A DNA stretch of 64,000 bases, taken from positions 10,533,501 to 10,597,500 of the forward strand of contig OX621242.1 of the NCBI GenBank assembly GCA_951640165.1, written 5' to 3'. A program made the position numbers and the translations under genes. How positions within the stretch are numbered: position 1 is the stretch's first letter; each line of letters starts with the position of its first letter. A model generated the notes under the pieces. It was not told the DNA's origin and did not search any database. It saw nothing but the letters and a program-made list of their open reading frames with translations. Source of the DNA: Pseudoips prasinana (lineage: Eukaryota; Arthropoda; Insecta; Lepidoptera; Nolidae). Of this stretch, positions 22,511 to 32,756 are shown one piece after another.

Positions 22511-22812
22511 AGATTTTGTGTAATTTTTAAGTAAGATGAAAAAATTCCTGCCCTCTCAGAGCTAGCTTGGCGTGCGCTTTGGAGTTACAATATCATAGTA
22601 TCGTGCGATTGTTTATCTTATACAATTTGTAAAAATAGTCCGCGACAGCATATCTACCTGTTATGTGGAAGCCATTATATCCAAAATAGTGAGCCATAAA
22701 TATGTTTATATCAGCCTGATGCCCGGGGAAGGACATAGACCACTTTTTATCTACCCACGACGCGGGCAAAGCCGCGGGAGGAAGCTCGAGTTTATTATGA
22801 AATTGTACCTTT

Positions 22813-22995
22813 TCTATATTAGCGCTGATTAAAATAAATATAAAATCCCGGAAAGGTGTTAGCAAGGGAATCCTAAATTTGATCTGCCAGTGTGTATCGT
22901 TCGTAGCTTTACGTAGAGCGCCTACCCCGGATTGGTAGATGGTGCAGGTTCGAGACCCGCCGGACAATTAAGTTTAGGATTTCCCATTTTTGAGA
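22813..22995 (+). mobile_element. SINE-H copy with tRNA-like head
   Basis: GTAGCTTTACGTAGAGCGCC and GCAGGTTCGAGACCCGCC match the tRNA-like domain of the inverted copy at 30757-30920, followed by shared text AGGATTTCCCATTTTTGAGA. Here the acceptor stem is damaged (CGTTCG). Confidence 0.65.
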
Positions 22996-23955
22996 TTAAA
23001 TATAAAAAAAAAATTGTTACCTACTATTATTTAGATAATATGCTTTACACAGACTCTTATAACGTACCTTAATATAAACAAATAAATAACCTTTTAAAGA
23101 CGATAAAAAATTAAGTTAATCTAACCAAATTTTTATGTTCACCAAATACAAAACATGAAACTAAGTTTTGTACATTTATGAGAATAGAATTGGCCTTATC
23201 ATTCATACGAGAGAAAATTCCGCTTACAGAAAGAAACAGCTGCCGAAAAGAATCCCCAATTTCACAACAGACTACTAAAATTGAGCAAAATTTTAAAAGC
23301 GTTAAATGAAAATCTGTAGCAGTAAATTTGTCGTCATTTAAACAGATTAAAAGAGAATGTACCGTGATATTGAAAAGGGAATTCATTTGAAGCTCTCGCG
23401 CTTCTTGTAATTTATGGGGGGATTGACGGGCCTGACTTAGATACGTTCACGATCTTAGCAAATATTTTGCGAGTTGTTTCTAAAGTTAAGTGAAATAAAC
23501 TTGAGTTCAGAAGTGCGTAGAATGAATAAACGTTGAATACAAACTTATAAACACAGATGAATTTAGGAAATATTTTGTCTCGCATTTCTCAGGTTGATTC
23601 GTGTTTATAAGTAACGGACCAACTACTTATAAAAACATTTAGAGTCGAGGGAGAGAGGGAGTTAGCTTAAGACGTTTTTTATAAACAATTCTACAGTTTC
23701 TACAGGTTTAAGGTTGAATGAAATAAGACATGTCTCAAAATAATTCCTTTTTAACCAACTAAAAATGAAGGGTCTCAGCTGGTTTGCGTTCGTCCTCGGC
23801 AAATACAATTTATCAGATTGTGTACACGATCGATGACACGAGAGTTTCTAATAGCCTTGACTGGTTCGAGGTAAGTTGTGATATCGTCATACGGTGCTTA
23901 GTTAAGTTAACAAGTTAGATTCACGATGGACACAGGCGAGTTTAACTCAACAATG
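22996..23955. other. No gene seen
   Basis: AT-rich. The 91-codon minus frame 23111-23386 has no recognisable motif. Confidence 0.4.
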
Positions 23956-24530
23956 AGTCGGCCGGTTGGCGTTTTTGGTAAATGCTTGCCTTTCACACCG
24001 CAGTGGGTTCGATTCCCACCCATGATAGATACTTGTGTGCATGAAAATGTCTGTTTGTTCTGGACCTGGGTATAATTATCTATATAAGTAAGTATTTACA
24101 AAAGAAAAGTAGTATCTATACATATAATAAAATCGTAGGAAAGTCAAAACTGTACATTAAATTTTTTTTTAAAGGATAATTGGGGCGTGATCTACAATAG
24201 ATATCGAAGCCAAAAATATAGTTTTTAGAATTTTTGTCCGTGTGTCTGTTTGTCTGTATGTATGTCCGGGCTAAACTAAAAAGTACTGCATGGATTTACT
24301 TCAGATTTGGCATGAATATTACTAAGAGGTAGGGTCAACATATAGGCTACAAATTATCACGCTATCACCTACGGGGGAGGAGCTATGATAATTTTAAAAT
24401 TTAACGCGGGTAAAACCGCGGGGCACAGCTAGTATATAATATATCAGTTATCTGGTTTCTATAATACAAGCTCTGCTTAGTTTGGGATCAGAGGGCCGTG
24501 TGTGAATAATGTCCCAGGATATTATTAAAT
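23956..24530 (+). mobile_element. SINE-A copy split by a Helitron
   Basis: The SINE head (GTCGGCCGGTTGGCG, GTGGGTTCGATTCCC) runs to AAAGTAGTA at 24114. It resumes at 24433 with TATATAATATATCAGTTATC and continues to its tail. The gap is exactly the Helitron 24115-24432. Confidence 0.8.
24115..24432 (+). mobile_element. Non-autonomous Helitron (family G), intact ends
   Basis: Starts TCTATACATATAATAAAA and ends with hairpin GCGGGTAAAACCGC plus GGGGCACAGCTAG. Flanked by A on the left and T on the right with no target duplication, as known for Helitrons. No ORF, so it depends on a helicase-encoding relative. Confidence 0.85.
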
Positions 24531-24532
24531 TA

Positions 24533-24655
24533 TTTATTTTAGCAAACTTTTTTCAGAGTGAGACTTATATGTAAAGGCTTATTGCAGTAGTGCTTACAGG
24601 GAGAAAGATCGGTGGGTATTTGACTGCTGAAACCATCAAGGGACTTTGTTGGTAG
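24533..24655. other. Target DNA of the LTR element
   Basis: Unassigned sequence ending in GTAG (24652-24655), the left copy of the LTR element's target duplication. Confidence 0.6.
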
Positions 24656-24907
24656 TATGACGTTCTGCAGCTTCAGATCGTCTTCGGGATCTTTTGTATT
24701 ATATAAGTAATACACGTCAAATACTGATTTAGTTGTATATTTTCTTCAATTGTACTATGATAGGTAACAGGGCTCGTGTAGCTTAGAGAGTTCTGTCGTA
24801 GACTCTATGACTGTTCTGTTTGAAATATTTTCAAACGCGTTCTTTTTTTAATGATTTCTTTTTAAATGTTTGGACGAACGAAGGTGCCAACCAAGAAGGT
24901 CATCACA
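24656..24907 (-). repeat. 3' LTR
   Basis: 252 bp, direct repeat of 28373-28624 with two differences (in TTTCTTTTTAAATG versus TTTCTGTTTAAATG, and in GGTCATCACA versus GGTCGTCACA). On the minus strand it starts TGTGATGACC and ends AACGTCATA. A TATA-like stretch (TTATATAATAC) lies within it. Confidence 0.95.
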
Positions 24908-24925
24908 TCTTCCCCGTCTCTCTTA
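24908..24925 (-). promoter_or_regulatory. Polypurine tract
   Basis: On the minus strand AAGAGAGACGGGGAAGA abuts the 3' LTR start TGTGATG. This is the usual plus-strand DNA priming site, and its position confirms the element's orientation. Confidence 0.85.
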
Positions 24926-25837
24926 AAAAAATTGTTTATTCTATTATTAGAATAAATAATTTTTTTCTCCGAAAGAACCCTTTACAACATTATACTAGCT
25001 TATTTTTACCTACCTAATGGAGGGATAATTACAATGCACGACGGCCTTTACGACTAGACCGGCAGTTTCAATTTTATCCTTATATAATGGATAACTATTG
25101 AAAGTGCCTTGTGGAAGCAAAACCTCCAAAAAAACTTTCCACTCATCATGTGTGATTCTAAGCCAAAATGTTACAAAGGTCTTATTAATAAGTTTTTGAT
25201 TAATTCTATTTATACTCTTTGCTCCTACTGTCAACCATGTTTGACACTTTCAAAAATAATACCAAATATGGAAGGGTCATAAATTAATTTTCATTATGTC
25301 ACAGATAATATTATTATAATACACGGGAGTGTCACAACAGGTATTATTGACATCATTGACCATAACGTACTATATGGGGTTACCATATAACACGTTTTGT
25401 CGACATCAAATACAACCTATATACATGGTACAACCATACACTGAGCATATCGGACATCAGCATAGACAACCTGTGGAGAGCATATTTGGTCTTATGGCAG
25501 AAAATGACAGACAAAAGGAAAAATTCTACCCGTCATACGTTGGCGTTGTCATTTAATTGCAAAGAACAAAACATGAAATCATCAGATAGATATACGTCCA
25601 CCTTGCAATGATTAATTACAATGTGTTCGAATAATCCATGATGCACCATAAAGGCGAGTTCTTGTTCAAGGCAAGCTTTTTGTGGCAAGGGCAGCGTATG
25701 CTCGTGAAGTGTGGGCGTGTAGCTAGACAATGTATGCTCATGCGTGGACGTGTGGTGATGACAGCATATGCATATGTGTGGGCGTATGATGAGAGTAGCG
25801 TATGCCTACGTGTGGTGTCAGGACCCAGAAGTCTGCC

Positions 25838-26060
25838 TTCAGACAACCAGTCTGATGTCCACCATTCCTTATGGAATTTTATGGACCATGGATATTCCCT
25901 AGACTTGTCAAGTAAAAACAAGACAAGGTGTGTGTGTGTTCATGGGAGGAGTTCTCCAATATCAGACAACCAGTCTGATGTCCACCATTCCTTATTGAAT
26001 TTATGGACCTTGGATATTCCATGAGACTAAGTGAAAACCAGAAAATGTATGTGTGTTTGT
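25838..26060 (-). repeat. Two tandem copies, about 122 bp, inside the LTR element
   Basis: CAGACAACCAGTCTGATGTC with CACCATTCCTTAT recurs at about 25840 and 25963, followed each time by GGATATTCC and a GTGTGT-rich stretch. A looser repetition (GTATGCTC, GTGGGCGTGT) precedes it at 25695-25815. Non-coding; overlapping frames are fortuitous. Confidence 0.7.
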
Positions 26061-26545
26061 GTAACAAGTTCTAAAAAGAAAACTAAATTATAACCAAAAA
26101 AGCCTAGCTCCTACTGACCTGCCCGCGACACAAACGTTAATTTATTTAATCCCTATCTATACGTTCTTCCTTGTGTGGACGTATATCCTGCTGTCTCCTT
26201 TGGATCTTCAAGCAGATCCGAAGGCTGGTCATCTTCTCCCATCATGATAGCTCTCCAATGGTATTACAACATACATGAAACAAATTAAATATTATTAGTG
26301 ACATTCTTTTAAGTAGAAGCATCAATTATAATATACAATTATATAGAGCAATATAACATAAAAATTCAAACTTCTATCACTGAGTGATAAGCAGATGTGC
26401 ACAATTTTATCAAGTACATACACGTAACACAAATTACATAACATAAGTAAACTAAAAGTAAATGAAAATTTCAGATATAATACAATAATAACATATTAAT
26501 ATTTTGTACTTTAACATTAAATAATAACCATAAGTTGTTCTAACT

Positions 26546-28276
26546 TCAACTCAATCTTATTTTACAAGACTTTAAACGATGTTGACTCCAATAGGTTAGT
26601 AATACACTATTATTACTCATATATTTTATTAAATTATTATCATTTATTAAACGTTTTAGTATTTTATATGGCCCTTTATATTGGCGAGAAAGTTTGTTAC
26701 ATACTCTAGTTACTCTTTTAGGACAACGTAATAAAACTAGCAACTTTCGTTTAGATTGGGTTCGATGTAAATTATGTTGAACTTTGCGTCTACAATTTTT
26801 GTTCAATTTTAGTGTTTGTACATTTATATTAAAATTTTTGTGTGTATTTTGTATATTATTAACCTTTATGGGCTGCAATGGGACAATATTATTTAAATGG
26901 CTATTGATTATTTTTGGCAGATCATTAATTAAATTAAATTCTACTTTACTTTCTATAATTTCCATACTTACTTCGCATGGAAGTTTATCTGTATTTGTAG
27001 TTTTTTGGCAAAAATATAAGTAATCATTCTGTGAAAAAAATTGTTTATCTGACTGGACATCAGATGAATTATTTTGTAGTACATATTTTTCTTTTTTAAT
27101 AAAATTACATGACATCCTATCAGTAAAAAGTCTACGTTTTTTAAAATCTAAAATAATATTGTGAGAAAAAAGGAAATCTTGTCCTATGACAAAATTTTGT
27201 GAAATCTTATCCACAACATAAAAACTATGATTAAACACCACATTTTCCATCAAAATGTTCAATTTAATTTTTCCTATCACCTCCAACTGCGCACCATTGA
27301 TTGATTTTATTTGTGCATTGGAGAATTGCGGCATTTCTCCTAGCCTTTCTGCCATCTTTTTATCGACAACAGACACTGATGCCCCCGTGTCAATCAGGGC
27401 TACAAAAGGGATATTTTTACATGTAATATTTATAAAAGGGGTAAACTCACACTGCTGAGTGATTTCACTTTCCGGTGGCTGTTGACTGGTCTCTTCCATC
27501 ATATTAAATGCCTCTATTGTTTTGGGTACGGCTGGCTGACGCTCCGTTGCTCCTCGTCTGTATGGAACGTAGCCTGTTGTAGAGGTGGTATCCCCTGCTG
27601 TATGGTTTCTTGGGCTAAAACTATAATGGGAAATTTTATTATCTGGTCGGGGATTAACAGCTCCTGGCGTAGGCTGGTTGATCCTCGATGCCCAAGCTCC
27701 GGTGTAGCCATGCGGACCCGGTTGACCGTCATTCACTTCGATGCGACTCACTGATATTTGTGTATTTTGTCCAACACTTCTTATATTTACGGGTAAATTT
27801 AATGACGTGTGATTTGGTGTCATAAAAAGGTTTTTAATTTGACTAAGACATGTTTTTAGGTCTTTTTTGTTGGAAAACACTTGCATTCCAACCTTATTTT
27901 TAATAAATGTGTTGCAGCTTTTAAGAAATTGGTTAATAAATATACGTTCCGTAATCGCTGTACCCGCTTTGGCAGCCAGTTCATCTAAGGAATAAAAATA
28001 GGTAACTGGGTCTTCATTGTAGCCTTGTCGCCTTTCAAAGAAGTCGGCGAGCGGACTGCTTTGCCCGTCAAATTCGTCGGTGATCTTCTTCTGCAGATCA
28101 GCAAATGTATCACACTGAGAATAAATGGTTTTATAAAATGATAAAGCGGGCCCCTGTAGATATGCCCCTAAGATGAGTTTTTTTGCATCTTCATCGTATT
28201 TGTTGATTGCGGCAATTACTGCGAATTGCCTAAAAAAATCGTTAACGTCAGCCGTTTCCCCGTCGAATTGCTCCAT
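26546..28276 (-). CDS. Gag-protease ORF fused to an integrase C-terminal tail
   Basis: Open frame of 576 residues without interruption. Residues 1-155 look like a gag capsid region (FFRQFAVIAAINKYDED, LQGPALSFYKT); no CCHC zinc knuckle is seen. Residues 185-275 are a proline/glycine-rich linker. Residues 278-385 are a retroviral-type aspartic protease: catalytic D296 in LIDTGAS and the later FVIGQDFLFSHNIILDF. Residues 386-490 resemble the spacer that normally leads to reverse transcriptase, yet no RT motif such as YxDD follows. Instead residues 505-572 match an integrase C-terminal GPY/F-type module: KLLVLLRCPKRV, LSRQYKGPYKILKRL and HRLKSC. So about two enzymes' worth of coding is missing and the junction stays in frame. 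The start ATG lies about 95 bp inside the 5' LTR. Expected product: particle protein plus protease, able to use a relative's RT and integrase (inference). Confidence 0.88.
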   Translation of the reverse strand: MEQFDGETADVNDFFRQFAVIAAINKYDEDAKKLILGAYLQGPALSFYKTIYSQCDTFADLQKKITDEFDGQSSPLADFFERRQGYNEDPVTYFYSLDELAAKAGTAITERIFINQFLKSCNTFIKNKVGMQVFSNKKDLKTCLSQIKNLFMTPNHTSLNLPVNIRSVGQNTQISVSRIEVNDGQPGPHGYTGAWASRINQPTPGAVNPRPDNKISHYSFSPRNHTAGDTTSTTGYVPYRRGATERQPAVPKTIEAFNMMEETSQQPPESEITQQCEFTPFINITCKNIPFVALIDTGASVSVVDKKMAERLGEMPQFSNAQIKSINGAQLEVIGKIKLNILMENVVFNHSFYVVDKISQNFVIGQDFLFSHNIILDFKKRRLFTDRMSCNFIKKEKYVLQNNSSDVQSDKQFFSQNDYLYFCQKTTNTDKLPCEVSMEIIESKVEFNLINDLPKIINSHLNNIVPLQPIKVNNIQNTHKNFNINVQTLKLNKNCRRKVQHNLHRTQSKRKLLVLLRCPKRVTRVCNKLSRQYKGPYKILKRLINDNNLIKYMSNNSVLLTYWSQHRLKSCKIRLS

Positions 28277-28358
28277 CTGAAATTATTTATGGAAAAAATA
28301 CTTCTCGTGATATCCTCGATTCTTCACTCGTTCTTCAGGGTATACTTATCAATATACC

Positions 28359-28372
28359 TGGCGCCAGCACCA
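28359..28372 (-). promoter_or_regulatory. Primer-binding site
   Basis: Directly after the 5' LTR, the minus strand reads TGGTGCTGGCGCCAG. TGG at the LTR edge is expected for pairing with a tRNA 3' CCA. I could not assign which tRNA. Confidence 0.65.
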
Positions 28373-28624
28373 TATGACGTTCTGCAGCTTCAGATCGTCT
28401 TCGGGATCTTTTGTATTATATAAGTAATACACGTCAAATACTGATTTAGTTGTATATTTTCTTCAATTGTACTATGATAGGTAACAGGGCTCGTGTAGCT
28501 TAGAGAGTTCTGTCGTAGACTCTATGACTGTTCTGTTTGAAATATTTTCAAACGCGTTCTTTTTTTAATGATTTCTGTTTAAATGTTTGGACGAACGAAG
28601 GTGCCAACCAAGAAGGTCGTCACA
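28373..28624 (-). repeat. 5' LTR
   Basis: 252 bp; begins TGTGACGACC and ends AACGTCATA on the minus strand. Partner of 24656-24907. Confidence 0.95.
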
Positions 28625-28720
28625 GTAGATAGCCAAGTCGAAAAAGCGTTTAGACGCTTGCTTGCCATACAATGGCTTGAAGGTAGGCAATTGGAAATCG
28701 GTAAGTAGTTCTTAATTGCG

Positions 28721-28930
28721 GAAATAATAATAATAATTCTTTATTTGCAATAAAAAGTGTCTATACTATATTAAATTAGTTTCTACTGCATAGTGGTACA
28801 ATCGTAAGTCAGAGAGAACAAACACCTCTCTCCCGTGCTAGGAATTAACCTGTGTTACGAGCAGAGAGGGGCTCACCCCGACTCGGCTCTGTACCTAAAG
28901 GCATGATGTACAAATATGTGATGGTGGAGC
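28721..28930 (-). mobile_element. LINE-like 3' end with (ATT)n tail
   Basis: On the minus strand it ends TTATTGCAAATAAAGAATTA followed by ATTATT, a typical LINE 3' terminus. Body GC-richer (GCCGAGTCGGGGTGAGCCCC). No coding. Confidence 0.45.
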
Positions 28931-29250
28931 AGTAGATAACTATAACCATCTGATCGCTAAACTAGGCAAGCCTGTTTATTTAGGGATCAGTTGAGTTTCT
29001 TACAATCTAGAAGACTGTGCCACAAGGTGCAAGTTGTGTATTTGTGTGCGATGTTTGGGAGTGTTAACTTACCACGGATCTCAAGTGGACTGCTTATTAT
29101 TTCAATTCAAGTTACGCGTATTTTTCATTATTTGTGAACCAATTTTAATAATGATTTATTCTACGGGGAATGCTTTCGAAATGGCCCTAAATACAAAAAA
29201 ATCCAGCAGTAAAAAAAAATCAGGTTAATTGTTCATGTTTCTTACTTATA

Positions 29251-29503
29251 GACGGTCACCATAGCCTAGTTTGTAGTGCTCCTGCCTACGAAGCTGGTGG
29301 TCCTGGGTTCGTATCCCGGTAAGTGCAAATATTTGTGTGATGAGCACGAATATTTGTTTCTGAGTCATGGAAGTTTTCTATGTATATATGTATTTATCTA
29401 TCTATATAAGTATGTATATCGTCGCCTGGTACCCATAGTACAAGCTTTGCTTAGTTTGGGGCTAGGATGATCTGTGTGACATTGTCCCCAGATATTATTA
29501 TTA
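29251..29503 (+). mobile_element. SINE-C copy (tRNA-derived)
   Basis: GACGGTCACCATAGCCTAGT head, B box GGGTTCGTATCCCGG, body and (ATT)n tail as at 22105-22371 (inverted). The next element (SINE-D) abuts its tail. Confidence 0.8.
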
Positions 29504-29709
29504 TCGTATGGGCAATGGTTACCCAAGTGTCAGAGTTGTTCAAGGCGCCCAGCAGGCATCTGACATGGCTTAACTGTTGTCTAATGACTACAACTGGGAC
29601 TGAAATGGTGGAGACGCTCAGATATTAAACCAGTTTGGTGATCACCCATCTATGAACTGACCGCGAGCCTGGTTGATTAACCTCGTCAGTCGCTTACGGA
29701 CCGGTGAAA
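29503..29709 (-). mobile_element. SINE-D copy (5S rRNA-derived)
   Basis: On the minus strand: CACCGGTCCGTAAGCGACTG, GAGGTTAATCAACCAGGC, GGTCAGTTCATAGATGG and GTGATCACC, then the shared body and CCATACGATA end. Confidence 0.75.
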
Positions 29710-30415
29710 GAATCTGTATATGTATTTAAAACATATTATAAACATAACATTAAAATATTAAATTGGATCAACGCCAACCAGTCCAGAACACATATAATGC
29801 ACTTTCAATCGCATAAGACAGTAATCAAGTGCGAAAACAACTATTGTCGTAAAAGTATAACCGAAGGCATAAATGTAAAATTTTATTCGCAATATAGATA
29901 TTGGAAATAAGAGAGACAGGCACAGATAAACTTGCCCACTATACACGTACGGCAAAATTGTTAACAAACTCATTTAAATTGGATACGTTAAAGTAAACTT
30001 TTGTTTTTAAATAGTGATGTAGTAAGGTCAGAAATAGTAGGTAATAAAAGGGATATCTTATTACTATTGGCTTTAGTTAGTACCAACATAAGATCAAGTA
30101 ATTTCCCATAATAATACTTTACTTGTCAAGACCATTTCAAGCTCACAAACTTGTCCAATTGATTGTTTTTTTTTTGTAAACTTCAACGGTGAGTCTGCAG
30201 TATAATATTTGTAGCAGAGTGAATTTATAAAACACGCAGTTTTGTCTAGCAAAGGAAACAAATAATATACTTTAATTTTTGCATTATTATAGGCTTGTTA
30301 TTTAGATAGTTGGCTTAGATTAGTAGTTATTTTTGTATTCCAACTTCCTTGGGGGGAATGTACCTTGTAGGTTTTAGTAAATATACGAAGTAACAATTAT
30401 AATACAAAGAATTGG
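29710..30415. other. No gene seen
   Basis: AT-rich. The small frame at 29704-29910 has no motif. Confidence 0.4.
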
Positions 30416-30660
30416 CTGTGTGGTGACGGCGGCGAATATCAGAATGTCATCCCCCCATCTCATCTCTTAGGGAGCGTAGAAGTCGACCTGAGGGAATATC
30501 TACCAGAGGACGGGCAGCAGCTTCCTTCTGAGTACTATGGCGACATTACGAACCCTACGGGATAAGATGGGGTATCTCATCCCATAGGGGTCGTAATGTC
30601 GTCCCGAGGGAATATCTACCATCGTCGTACTGCGAACGCCAACCCGTCTGCCAAGCCGCC
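30416..30660 (-). repeat. Repeat-J, rearranged, with internal inverted repeat
   Basis: Two copies of GAGGGAATATCTACCA (30492, 30608) lie around an imperfect hairpin of about 27-bp arms (CATTACGAACCCTACGGGAT with its complement, 30543-30598). The rest matches the reverse complement of 31885-32080. Confidence 0.5.
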
Positions 30661-30756
30661 AATTGTCCGTAACTTTTAAAATAATAGTTTATAGGGCAGG
30701 TATTCATGTTTTTTCTTGACACTGAACGTTACTTAATAAAAAAGATATTATGTAAT

Positions 30757-30920
30757 CTCAAAAATCTCAAAAATGGGAAATCATAAATTTGATCGTCCGG
30801 CGGGTCTCGAACCTGCATCATCTACCAATCCGGGGTAGGCGCTCTGCGTTAAGCTACGGACGATACACGCTGGCAGATCAAATGTAGGATTGCCTTGCTA
30901 ACACTCTTCCGAAGGATGTA
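30757..30920 (-). mobile_element. SINE-H copy with near-complete tRNA cloverleaf head
   Basis: 30793-30863 on the minus strand folds like a 71-nt tRNA: acceptor arms TCGTCCG and CGGACGA, D-arm GCTTAACGCAGAGC, anticodon stem CTACC/GGTAG and T-arm GCAGGTTCGAGACCCGC (one mismatch). The anticodon loop CCGGATT lacks the invariant T33. SINE body text follows and recurs at 22813-22995, so it is a SINE rather than a tRNA gene. Confidence 0.7.
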
Positions 30921-31754
30921 GGTATTATCTATCGGTTTTGTTTTCTAGAAACATGTCCGACTGATGTGTTCACAGTTGCATGTGAAAGATCATATCATAT
31001 TGATTATACCTTCCAAATCATTAAATGTTTTTAATTTTATATCATTATTCGCAATGCAAAGCGTTTATCTAATCTCAAAACTTTATGCAATCAGTAACTT
31101 AATTAAATGTTGTGTATTATGTGTATATTTGACAGTGATGGCAGAATACATTTAAAATGGAGCTGGTAGGTAAACACCTATACAACATTTATTCCTCACT
31201 AGAGTTTAGCGTGCAAAATGTGCAAGCAGATGGTCTATAATACAATTGGCAACTCCATAACAGATTAGTTCGATCTGCGTCAAAATGACGAATGTGCACG
31301 TGACGTCAACAATGGACTAAAACTATTGTTGAACTGTTGGAACTATGGACCAATAGATGGTAATAAGTATTAATTCTTAATGCCTTACAGGACAAGTGAA
31401 TCACGTTCCGCAAATAATGTAGGATGGAACTGGTGTTAGATGTGAGTAGCAGTTTGAAGTATGAGCGTATAGGAAAAATGTTTGTGTAGTATGATCTGAT
31501 GATTTACTTTGAGGTGTTTAAAGCTCTGCGGTTATAATCTTGTTAAAATGATTTTCTGCAATGACTTGTCATTATTTATTTTAATAAACATGGTTTCTTA
31601 TGATTTATAATAAATATGTATAACAAACATTTGTGTATTTTATTTAAAAAAATGAGTATACTTTTTATTTATAACTTTACTACGATAAAGTTTGAAGGAC
31701 CGTTATGATATTGACCCGTATGTATGTATTTACATGTGTTACCTCATACCTTAA
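30921..31754. other. No gene seen
   Basis: AT-rich; nothing assigned. Confidence 0.4.
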
Positions 31755-32080
31755 AAAATTCATTATCGTCATCATCACCATCATCATGTCAGCCGAATGA
31801 CTACCACTGCTGGACAAAGGCCTCCACAAAAGTTTTCTACAATGGAGTTGTGTCCATCATTTCGTCCCTCTAAATGATGGACACATGTGCCATAATCGTC
31901 ACGCTTGTCAGACGGGTTGGCAATCACAGTATGATGGTCATAGTATACAGAGAGACGCTTGTCCGTTCGCTGGAAGATATTCCCTCGGGTTGACCTCTAC
32001 GCCCCACACGGGACGAAATGGGGTGCAATCATTGGGAATAATTTTTTCGACTCTACATTTAATGACAAGGGGCGAGGTTA
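31755..32080. mobile_element. RTE-like LINE end plus repeat-J
   Basis: ATCATCACCATCATCATGTC with AGCCG and CACTGCTGGACAAAGGCCT is an RTE 3' tail in minus orientation. It is followed by repeat-J text in plus (GTGCCATAATCGTCACGCTT, GATATTCCCTCGGGTTGACC). J and the RTE tail recur together at 47225 and in both copies at 60920-61811, suggesting one element. Confidence 0.5.
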
Positions 32081-32154
32081 GCGCCTAAGGGCACTTTTAG
32101 TCGGTGTAGCATTCCCCAACTTTCTCTATGTAAAGCCAGCCCTGTATAGAGTGG

Positions 32155-32250
32155 AAATAAAATAATAAATTATAATCGATTTTTATTCAACTAGACTTGT
32201 GAAAAGCGCTTGTACATAATCAGAACAACTTTTGTAATAGTAGCGTTAAT
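32155..32250 (-). mobile_element. Repeat-K fragment
   Basis: TTTTTATTCAACTAGACTTG and AAGCGCTTGTACATAATCAG are diverged matches to the reverse complement of repeat-K ends. Confidence 0.45.
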
Positions 32251-32345
32251 ACATAATACATAATGGGTTATGAACTTATAGATACCGAAGCGTTTTCGTC
32301 ACTTCTAATTTATCCTTTAATTGATTCGTAATTGATGGGTATCTA

Positions 32346-32664
32346 TCTATACATATAATAAAATCGTAGGAAAGTCAAAACTGTACATTGAATATTTTTT
32401 TTTAAAGGATACTTGGAGCGTGATCTACAATCGATATCAAAGCCAAAAATATAGTTTTTAGAATTTTTGTCTGTGTGTCTGTTTGTCTGTATGTATGTCC
32501 GGGCTAAACTCAAAAAGTACTGCATGGATTTACTTCAATTTTTGCATGAATATTACTAAGACGTCGGGTCAATATATAGGCTACATATTATCACGCTATC
32601 ACCTACGCGGTAGCTATGATAATTCATAAAATTTAACCCGGGTAAAACCGCGGAGCACAGCTAG
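32346..32664 (+). mobile_element. Non-autonomous Helitron (family G)
   Basis: TCTATACATATAATAAAATC start, GGTAAAACCGCGGAGCACAG plus CTAG end, flanked by A and T. Confidence 0.82.
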
Positions 32665-32756
32665 TATCACATAATAGCCATCGTTTTAAGCAACTACGGA
32701 CTCTGGAGGGCACAACAAGCAAAATTCTCCCGGTTGTTCTCCCAATGAGCTCTGGC

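Larger units (their letters stand above)
24656..28624 (-). mobile_element. Young non-autonomous LTR retrotransposon (gag-protease type)
   Basis: A complete 3,969-bp element read on the minus strand: 5' LTR 28373-28624, primer-binding site, one ORF 26546-28276, about 1.6 kb non-coding, polypurine tract, 3' LTR 24656-24907. It is flanked by a GTAG duplication (24652-24655 and 28625-28628). The two LTRs differ at only two visible positions, so insertion is recent. No reverse transcriptase, RNase H or integrase core exists anywhere in it. It must be copied by the enzymes of another element. The ORF's protease and integrase-tail motifs place it with Ty3/gypsy-like elements. Confidence 0.9.

Noticed and set aside
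22593..22967. 124-codon minus frame
   Set aside because: Overlaps the SINE-H copy and AT-rich flank; no domain.
25638..26024. 128-codon plus frame in the LTR element
   Set aside because: Opposite to the element's coding strand and made of its tandem duplication.
24908..26545. Envelope gene of an errantivirus-like element
   Set aside because: No long minus-strand frame, signal peptide or membrane segment is visible between the ORF stop and the polypurine tract.
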